From the NCBI RefSeq assembly GCF_000233435.1, contig NC_016146.1:427671-491670 (forward strand): 64,000 nucleotides of DNA, read 5' to 3'. The position numbers and the translations under genes were made by a program. The DNA is from Blattabacterium sp. (Mastotermes darwiniensis) str. MADAR (GTDB lineage Bacteria > Bacteroidota > Bacteroidia > Flavobacteriales > Blattabacteriaceae). Below, piece by piece: positions 58,226-64,000 of the stretch; the first letter of the stretch is position 1, and the number at the start of each line of letters is the position of its first letter. The notes beneath the pieces were generated by a model. The model searched no databases, was not told the DNA's origin, and worked only from the letters and a program-made list of their open reading frames with translations.

Positions 58226-61060
58226 ATGGAATATAATTTTCGAAAAATAGAAAAACGTTGGCAAATATATTGGAAAAAAAACGAGATTTTTCATACAAAA
58301 GAAAACGATTTTTATACAAAAAAATATTATATATTGAATATGTTTCCTTATCCTTCTGGTACAGGTCTACATATAGGACATTGCTTAGGATATATAGCTT
58401 CTGATGTTTATGCAAGATATAAACGTGCGAAAGGATATAATGTCCTAAATCCGATAGGTTTTGATTCCTTTGGACTTCCTGCAGAACAATATGCTATTCA
58501 AACTGGACAGCATCCTTACGAAACTACTCGAAAAAATATACAAAGATACCAAAAACAATTAAATAAAATAGGACTTTCCTTTGATTGGAAGCGTCAATTA
58601 TGTACCAGTAATCCTGATTATTATCGTTGGACTCAATGGATGTTTATTCAAATTTTTAATTCTTGGTATGATAAAAATAGTGATAAAGCTCAACCTATAG
58701 AACTTTTAATTGATGAGTTTAAAAAAAACGGAAATTTATCGGTAAATGCTAGTAATTCCTTTAACTATAAATTTGATTCAAAAGAATGGAAAGAATTCAG
58801 TTCTTTAAAAAAAGAAACTATTCTTCTAGATTACCGTTTAGCTTTTTTATGTAAAAATACAGTGAATTGGTGCCCTGAATTAGGTACAGTTTTAGCTAAC
58901 GACGAAATAAAAAATGGGAAAAGTCAAAGAGGTGGATATTCCATTTATAAAAGAAAAATGCTTCAATGGCATATAAGAATCACTGCTTATGCAGAAAGGC
59001 TTTTAAAAGGGTTAGAATTTATTGATTGTTCCAAATCTCTTAAAAAATTGCAATACAATTGGATAGGAAAAAAGAAAGTAGTTTCCATTTTCTTAAAACT
59101 TCTTTTTTCTAATGTAGAAAAAATAGAATTTTTCATTCATCGTCCAGAAATTATATTTGGAATGACCTTTATCGTTCTATCTACAGATCATCCATTGGTA
59201 GAAGAAATCACTATTTCATCCAATAAAAAAAAGCTTATTGCATACAAAAGAGAAATAAATTCTATAGAAAAACAATTGGAAAAAAGAAAAAGTATTTCAG
59301 GTTTTTTTACAGGAAACTATGTTCTACATCCATTCATCAAAAGAAAAAAAATCCCTATTTATGTTAGTAATTATTTCTCTGTAGATACTCAAACAAAATC
59401 TACAATAGGCATACCTAGTCATGAAAAATGTAGTCAAAAATTTGCAGAATATTTTGGTTTAGAAATTTTACCAGTTTTTATTCCAGAAAATAATACTGAT
59501 CCTAATAAAAAAAATGAACCTTATGAAGGAGAAAATGGAATATGCATTAATTCTGATTTTTTAAATGGCTTGAAAGCCAAAGAGGCGAGAGAAAAAATAA
59601 TTAAAATTTTGGAAAAAAAAAATATCGGTGTAAAAAAAAATAGTTATAGATTACGGGACGCTGTTTTTTCTAGACAAAGATATTGGGGGGAACCCATTCC
59701 AATTTATTTTAAAGGAAAAATACCCAAAACCATTCCCATTGAAAAACTTCCTCTTATTTTGCCAAAAATAGAGAATTATCACCCAAAAAATGGAAAATCT
59801 CCATTAATGAGAGTGAAAAATTGGGCTTGGGATGAGAAAAATATGAAAATAGTTTCAAATACTCTTATCGATAACAAATATGTATTTCCTATAGAAACTA
59901 ATACAATGCCATGTTGGGCAGGATCCAGTTGGTATTTCCTTCGTTATATGGATGTTCACAATAACAATTTTTTTTTAGATCATAAAAAAGAAAATTATTG
60001 GAAAAATATAGATTTATATATTGGAGGCTCTGAACATTCTACAGGACACTTAATTTATGCTAGGTTTTGGCACAAATTTCTGAAAGACAGAGGATGGATA
60101 AGAACAGAAGAACCTTTTAATAAAATATTAAATCAAGGAATGATTCTCAGTCATTCTGCCATTATATTAAAAATTATTGGAAAAAATACATTTATTTCTT
60201 ATGGATTGAGGAAAAAGTATGGTTTCCCATTACAAGAAATATACGTAGATATTTCTCTAATAAATCAGAATAACGAATTAAATATAAAAAAATTTAAACA
60301 ATGGAGACCTGAATTTTATAATTACAAATTTATTTCGGAAAAAGAAATTTTTTTTTGCAAAAGAAAATTAGAAAAAATGTCCAAATCTAAATACAATGTT
60401 ATCAATCCAGATCATATTTATGACAGATATGGATCTGATATATTTCGGATTTATGAAATGTTTTTGGGTCCAATTACACAATCAAAACCTTGGGATGATC
60501 AAAAAATTAATGGAATCAAAAATTTCGTTAATAAATTTTGGCGTTTATTCCACAATAAGAATGGAATATTTCAAGTAAGTAATTTAGATCCAACATTTCA
60601 AGAATTAAAAATATTGCATTCCACAATTAAAAAATTACAAGAAAAAATAGAATCTTTTTCTTTTAATACATCTATTAGTTATTTAATGATAATCGTCAAT
60701 AAATTAACCAATTTAGAATGTAATAAAAGAAAGATATTGGAACCTTTAGTGAAATTAATGGCTCCATTTTCTCCTCATATAGCTGAGGAAATTTGGAGAA
60801 AACTAGGAAGTAAAAAATCAATTTTATTTTCATCTATTCCTATTTTCGATCCAAAATATCTTGTTGAAAAAAAAATAACCTATCCGATTATGTTTAATGG
60901 AAAATTAAAATTTAAGGAAATATTTGATTCAAGTCTAACAATAGAAAAAATAAAATATAAAATTTTAAATCATCCTAAAACTAAATTTGTTTTAAAAAAC
61001 AAAGTATTACAACGAGTAATCATTATTAAAAATAAAATAATAAATATTTTAATTACTTAA
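58226..61060 (+). CDS. leuS: Leucyl-tRNA synthetase
   Basis: It charges tRNA-Leu. It has 944 residues. HIGH is seen in PYPSGTGLHIGHCLGY near residue 50, the editing insert in the middle, TMPCWAGSSWYFLRY near residue 570, and KMSKSKYN near residue 717. A ten-A tract lies in the coding frame near 59625 without breaking it. It diverges from mgtE and is followed by the glutamate dehydrogenase gene after 61 bases. Confidence 0.98.
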   Translation: MEYNFRKIEKRWQIYWKKNEIFHTKENDFYTKKYYILNMFPYPSGTGLHIGHCLGYIASDVYARYKRAKGYNVLNPIGFDSFGLPAEQYAIQTGQHPYETTRKNIQRYQKQLNKIGLSFDWKRQLCTSNPDYYRWTQWMFIQIFNSWYDKNSDKAQPIELLIDEFKKNGNLSVNASNSFNYKFDSKEWKEFSSLKKETILLDYRLAFLCKNTVNWCPELGTVLANDEIKNGKSQRGGYSIYKRKMLQWHIRITAYAERLLKGLEFIDCSKSLKKLQYNWIGKKKVVSIFLKLLFSNVEKIEFFIHRPEIIFGMTFIVLSTDHPLVEEITISSNKKKLIAYKREINSIEKQLEKRKSISGFFTGNYVLHPFIKRKKIPIYVSNYFSVDTQTKSTIGIPSHEKCSQKFAEYFGLEILPVFIPENNTDPNKKNEPYEGENGICINSDFLNGLKAKEAREKIIKILEKKNIGVKKNSYRLRDAVFSRQRYWGEPIPIYFKGKIPKTIPIEKLPLILPKIENYHPKNGKSPLMRVKNWAWDEKNMKIVSNTLIDNKYVFPIETNTMPCWAGSSWYFLRYMDVHNNNFFLDHKKENYWKNIDLYIGGSEHSTGHLIYARFWHKFLKDRGWIRTEEPFNKILNQGMILSHSAIILKIIGKNTFISYGLRKKYGFPLQEIYVDISLINQNNELNIKKFKQWRPEFYNYKFISEKEIFFCKRKLEKMSKSKYNVINPDHIYDRYGSDIFRIYEMFLGPITQSKPWDDQKINGIKNFVNKFWRLFHNKNGIFQVSNLDPTFQELKILHSTIKKLQEKIESFSFNTSISYLMIIVNKLTNLECNKRKILEPLVKLMAPFSPHIAEEIWRKLGSKKSILFSSIPIFDPKYLVEKKITYPIMFNGKLKFKEIFDSSLTIEKIKYKILNHPKTKFVLKNKVLQRVIIIKNKIINILIT

Positions 61061-61121
61061 ATAATTTTGTATTATATTTAATATAGCATTCAAGAATACA
61101 GCACATTGTAAAAAATTTTTT

Positions 61122-62549
61122 ATGTCAAAAAAAAACAAAAGTAAAGCTGATACGTTTTTTAGTTGTATAGAAAAAAATTTCGATAAAGCTACACGATTTA
61201 TTCCTCCTATTGAAAAAGGACTATTGGAACAAATTAAATCTTGTAATGCTGTATATCGTATGCACTTTCCTGTAAAAATAGGAAAAAAAATAAAAGTTAT
61301 TGAAGCTTATAGAGTCCAACATTCTCATCACAAACTTCCCTGCAAAGGAGGAATAAGATACAGTTTAAAAGTCAACCAGGATGAAGTAATGACTTTAGCA
61401 GCTCTTATGACCTACAAATGTGCTATAGTGGATGTTCCTTTTGGTGGAGCTAAGGGTGGAATTAAAATAGATCCACAAACTATTTCTGTAGAAAATATAG
61501 AAAAAATAACACGTCGTTATACTTCTGAATTAATTAAAAAAAATTTTATAGGTCCAGGAATTGACGTTCCAGCTCCTGATTATGGAAGTGGAGAAAGAGA
61601 AATGAGTTGGATTTTCGATACATTTTTATCTCTTATTCCAGGAGAAGTCGATGCTCTAGCTTGTGTTACAGGAAAACCTCTTTCTCAAGGAGGAGTAAGA
61701 GGGAGGAAGGAAGCAACAGGATTAGGAGTCTTTTATGGAATTAGAGAATTATGTAGAATAAAAGAAGACATGTTATCTTTAGGTCTTGATGTTGGATTGG
61801 ATGGAAAGAAAGTTATAATACAAGGTTTAGGAAATGTAGGGTATCATGCCGCTACTTTTTTTCATGAAGCAGGTGCTATTATTGTCGCTTTAGCAGAAAG
61901 AGAAGGAGCCATTTACAATAAAAAGGGATTGAATGTCTCTAATGTGATTCTACATTTAAAAAATACTGGATCCATATTAAATTTTCCAGGTTCAAAAAAT
62001 ATTGAAAATACAGAAAAAGCTTTAGAATTGGAATGTGATATTTTAATCCCTTCTGCATTAGAAAATGTAATACATAAAAATAATGCTAATCGTATTAAGG
62101 CTAAAATTATTGGGGAAGCAGCTAATGGACCAGTAACTCCTGATGCAGATGAAATATTAGGTAAAATGGGAGTAATTGTGGTACCAGATATTTATTTAAA
62201 TGCTGGAGGAGTAACAGTCTCTTACTTTGAATGGTTAAAAAACTTAAGTCATGTTCGTTATGGACGTATGGAGAAACGTTTTAGTGAAAATGTAAATTCA
62301 GAACTTTTACAAGTTATTGAAACTATTTGCAGAAAAAAAATTCTAACGGAAGAAAAAAAAATGATTTTGAGAGGTCCAAGAGAAATAGATTTAGTACGTA
62401 GTGGGTTGGAAGATACAATGATTAGTGGATTTCATAAAATTCGTGATATAAAGAAATCCTCAGGAATAGAAAATATGCGTACGGCTGCATTTGTTCTTGC
62501 TATAAAAAAAATAATAGATTCTTATGAAAAATTAGGAATTTTTCCATAA
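61122..62549 (+). CDS. Glutamate dehydrogenase
   Basis: It interconverts glutamate with 2-oxoglutarate and ammonia. It has 475 residues. Active-site segments are KGGIRYSLKVNQDEVMTLA and DVPFGGAKGGIKIDPQ, with PGIDVPAPDYGSGEREMSW following. The Rossmann loop is IQGLGNVGYHAA. The form resembles NAD-linked GluDH of Bacteroidetes. In cockroach symbionts ammonia released by urease is assimilated through this enzyme, which matches the suggested host life style, although no urease gene is in the window. Coenzyme preference cannot be read safely. Confidence 0.94.
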   Translation: MSKKNKSKADTFFSCIEKNFDKATRFIPPIEKGLLEQIKSCNAVYRMHFPVKIGKKIKVIEAYRVQHSHHKLPCKGGIRYSLKVNQDEVMTLAALMTYKCAIVDVPFGGAKGGIKIDPQTISVENIEKITRRYTSELIKKNFIGPGIDVPAPDYGSGEREMSWIFDTFLSLIPGEVDALACVTGKPLSQGGVRGRKEATGLGVFYGIRELCRIKEDMLSLGLDVGLDGKKVIIQGLGNVGYHAATFFHEAGAIIVALAEREGAIYNKKGLNVSNVILHLKNTGSILNFPGSKNIENTEKALELECDILIPSALENVIHKNNANRIKAKIIGEAANGPVTPDADEILGKMGVIVVPDIYLNAGGVTVSYFEWLKNLSHVRYGRMEKRFSENVNSELLQVIETICRKKILTEEKKMILRGPREIDLVRSGLEDTMISGFHKIRDIKKSSGIENMRTAAFVLAIKKIIDSYEKLGIFP

Positions 62550-62574
62550 TCTTAAAATAAAAAATATCTTTTCC

Positions 62575-63288
62575 ATGAAGTACAAAAGATCATTATTGAA
62601 ATTAAGCGGAGAATCTCTTATGGGAAATAACGAATTTGGACTTCATTCTACTCGTCTTCAACAATATGCTGAAGAAGTTAAAAATGTAGTAGATATGGGG
62701 GCACAAGTTGCTATAGTTATTGGAGGAGGAAATATCTTTAGAGGTTTTTCTAATAATAATACGATAGATCGTATAGGAGGAGATTATATGGGAATGTTAG
62801 CTACTGTTATCAACGGTATAGCCTTACAATCTTATTTAGAAAACGTGGGTGTATGTGCTTCTATACAAACAGCTATTAGAATGGACCAAATAGCAGAACC
62901 TTTTGTTAAAGATAAAGCCATTCATCATTTGGAAAAAGGAAGAGTAGTTATATTTGTAGCAGGATTGGGCAATCCTTATTTCACTACGGATACAGCAGCT
63001 GTATTGCGTGCTATAGAAATAAAAGCCGATGTTCTATTAAAAGGAACTCGAGTAGATGGAATCTATACTAAGGATCCGGAAAAAGATAAATATGCAAAAA
63101 AAATAAAAAGAATATCCTTTGATATGGCCTATAAAATGGAAATAAAAGTAATGGATCAAACAGCATTTATTTTAGGAAATGAAAATAATTTACCTATTAT
63201 CATTTTTGATATCAACAGAAGAGGAAATTTTAAAAAAGCAATTTCCGGAGAAGACATAGGGACCTTGGTTACTACTAAAAAAAAATAA
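62575..63288 (+). CDS. pyrH: UMP kinase
   Basis: Bacterial hexameric UMP kinase, 237 residues. It has KRSLLKLSGESLMG at the start, then VIGGGNIFRG and DTAAVLRAIEIKADVLLKGT, and VDGIYTKDPEKD. It makes UDP for nucleotide and wall-sugar synthesis. It is followed 7 bases later by frr, a widely conserved pair. Confidence 0.98.
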   Translation: MKYKRSLLKLSGESLMGNNEFGLHSTRLQQYAEEVKNVVDMGAQVAIVIGGGNIFRGFSNNNTIDRIGGDYMGMLATVINGIALQSYLENVGVCASIQTAIRMDQIAEPFVKDKAIHHLEKGRVVIFVAGLGNPYFTTDTAAVLRAIEIKADVLLKGTRVDGIYTKDPEKDKYAKKIKRISFDMAYKMEIKVMDQTAFILGNENNLPIIIFDINRRGNFKKAISGEDIGTLVTTKKK

Positions 63289-63295
63289 AAAAATT

Positions 63296-63844
63296 ATGGA
63301 TGAATTAAATAAAATTTATTCTTCTTGTAAAAAAGAAATGGAAAAAATTTTAAAAAAACTACAAGAAGAAATTCATCGTGTTCGTTTAGGAAGTAAATCC
63401 GTTATTCCATTTTTGGAAAAAATAAAAATAAAGTGTTATGGAACTTTTTTACCTTTGATAGAAGTATCCAATATAACTATTTTAGACCATATGAATATAA
63501 GTATTCAACCTTGGGATCGTTCCCTTACATCCTCTATAGATAAAGCTATTATCGATGCAAATTTAGGTTTTATGCCCACTAATAAAGGAGAATATATTCA
63601 CATTCATCTTCCCATTGTGACAGAAGAAGGGAGAAAAAATTTGATGAAAAAAATTAAAAAAAAAACAGAACAGGCAAAGATATTCGTGAGAACAATACGA
63701 AAAAAAAATAATCAAACCATAAAAAAATTAAATTTTTCCGAAGATTTGTCTAAATACGGAGAAACTCATATACAAAAAATAACAAGTGAATATATTCAAA
63801 AAATTGAGGATTGTTTCATTTCCAAAAAAAAAGAAATATTATAA
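63296..63844 (+). CDS. frr: Ribosome recycling factor
   Basis: It splits post-termination ribosomes together with EF-G. It has 182 residues. Typical features are RVRLGSKSVIPFLEKIKIK, WDRSLTSSIDKAIIDANLGF and the helical domain segment PIVTEEGRKNLMKKIKK. It lies between pyrH and asnS. Confidence 0.98.
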   Translation: MDELNKIYSSCKKEMEKILKKLQEEIHRVRLGSKSVIPFLEKIKIKCYGTFLPLIEVSNITILDHMNISIQPWDRSLTSSIDKAIIDANLGFMPTNKGEYIHIHLPIVTEEGRKNLMKKIKKKTEQAKIFVRTIRKKNNQTIKKLNFSEDLSKYGETHIQKITSEYIQKIEDCFISKKKEIL

Positions 63845-63862
63845 AAAAAATATATTTTTTCC

Positions 63863-64000
63863 ATGATCATAAAATATTCTATTAAAGAATTATTGGATGG
63901 AGGAATTTTTTTTTTAAATAAAAAAGTTGTAGTTGAAGGCTGGGTCCGTTCTTTTCGTCATTCTATTTTTATATTATTAAATGATGGATCTACAATTAAA
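63863..64000 (+). CDS. asnS: Asparaginyl-tRNA synthetase, 5' part only
   Basis: The frame opens at ATG 63863 and runs off the window after 46 codons. It reads IIKYSIKELLDGGIFFLNKK, then VVVEGWVRSFRHS and LLNDGSTIK, which is the anticodon-binding OB-fold start of AsnRS. The LNDGS motif favours AsnRS over AspRS. Gene order pyrH-frr-asnS is usual in Flavobacteriia. Confidence 0.85.
   Translation, partial: MIIKYSIKELLDGGIFFLNKKVVVEGWVRSFRHSIFILLNDGSTIK

Overview
The window is a very A+T-rich, gene-dense bacterial chromosome segment. Gene families and gene order are those of Flavobacteriia: a 1146-residue IleS with a GIHH signature, DUF4290 next to murA, a LuxC-type acyl-CoA reductase beside a ferredoxin, MurA with Asp instead of the active-site Cys, a three-subunit succinate dehydrogenase, and pyrH-frr-asnS. 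Very short intergenic gaps, overlapping convergent genes, no mobile elements, long poly(A) tracts and decaying genes point to a reduced obligate endosymbiont genome. The best fit is Blattabacterium, the cockroach/termite fat-body symbiont. This is inferred from gene content, not from rRNA, which is absent here.

Layout. Positions 1-12100 (minus strand) form one information-processing block: four tRNAs (Thr, Tyr, Gly, Thr), tuf, tRNA-Trp, secE, nusG, rplK, rplA, rplJ, rplL, rpoB and rpoC (cut by the window edge). 12194-16334 (minus) holds lspA and ileS. 16429-19162 (plus) holds mutS with tRNA-Gly and tRNA-Leu. 19167-30189 is mostly minus: guaB, rplS, glmM, dnaB, accA, sdhBAC and a cysteine desulfurase, plus one small plus-strand lipoprotein. 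30317-34324 (plus) holds rny, a deoxyhypusine-synthase-like gene and lpd. 34325-39151 holds an ung remnant, a fatty-acid desaturase, a ferredoxin, an acyl-CoA reductase, a frame-broken ribD, aroE, rpsU and tRNA-Val. 39219-51323 holds recG, pcrA, a cation efflux gene, DUF4290, murA, a secreted nuclease-like gene, greA, a HIT protein, coaX, an alpha/beta hydrolase, a frame-broken 5-formyl-THF cyclo-ligase and rseP. 51429-64000 holds feoA, feoB, a tiny FeoB-associated gene, ddl, a PASTA protein, rluD, mgtE, leuS, a glutamate dehydrogenase, pyrH, frr and the start of asnS.

Function. Most genes serve transcription, translation, replication/repair, cell-wall precursors (glmM, murA, ddl), cofactors (ribD, coaX, folate), the TCA cycle (lpd, sdh), iron and magnesium import, and nitrogen assimilation through glutamate dehydrogenase.

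The most interesting signal is that three otherwise well-conserved genes (ribD, 5-formyl-THF cyclo-ligase, lspA) are each out of frame exactly at a homopolymer of 10-15 bases. They may be rescued by polymerase slippage, be early pseudogenes, or be homopolymer sequencing errors. An ung pseudogene fossil and a tRNA-Thr with three U-U mismatches are the next most notable items. I saw no CRISPR array, prophage, IS element, rRNA or replication origin, and no gene-free stretch longer than 300 bases.
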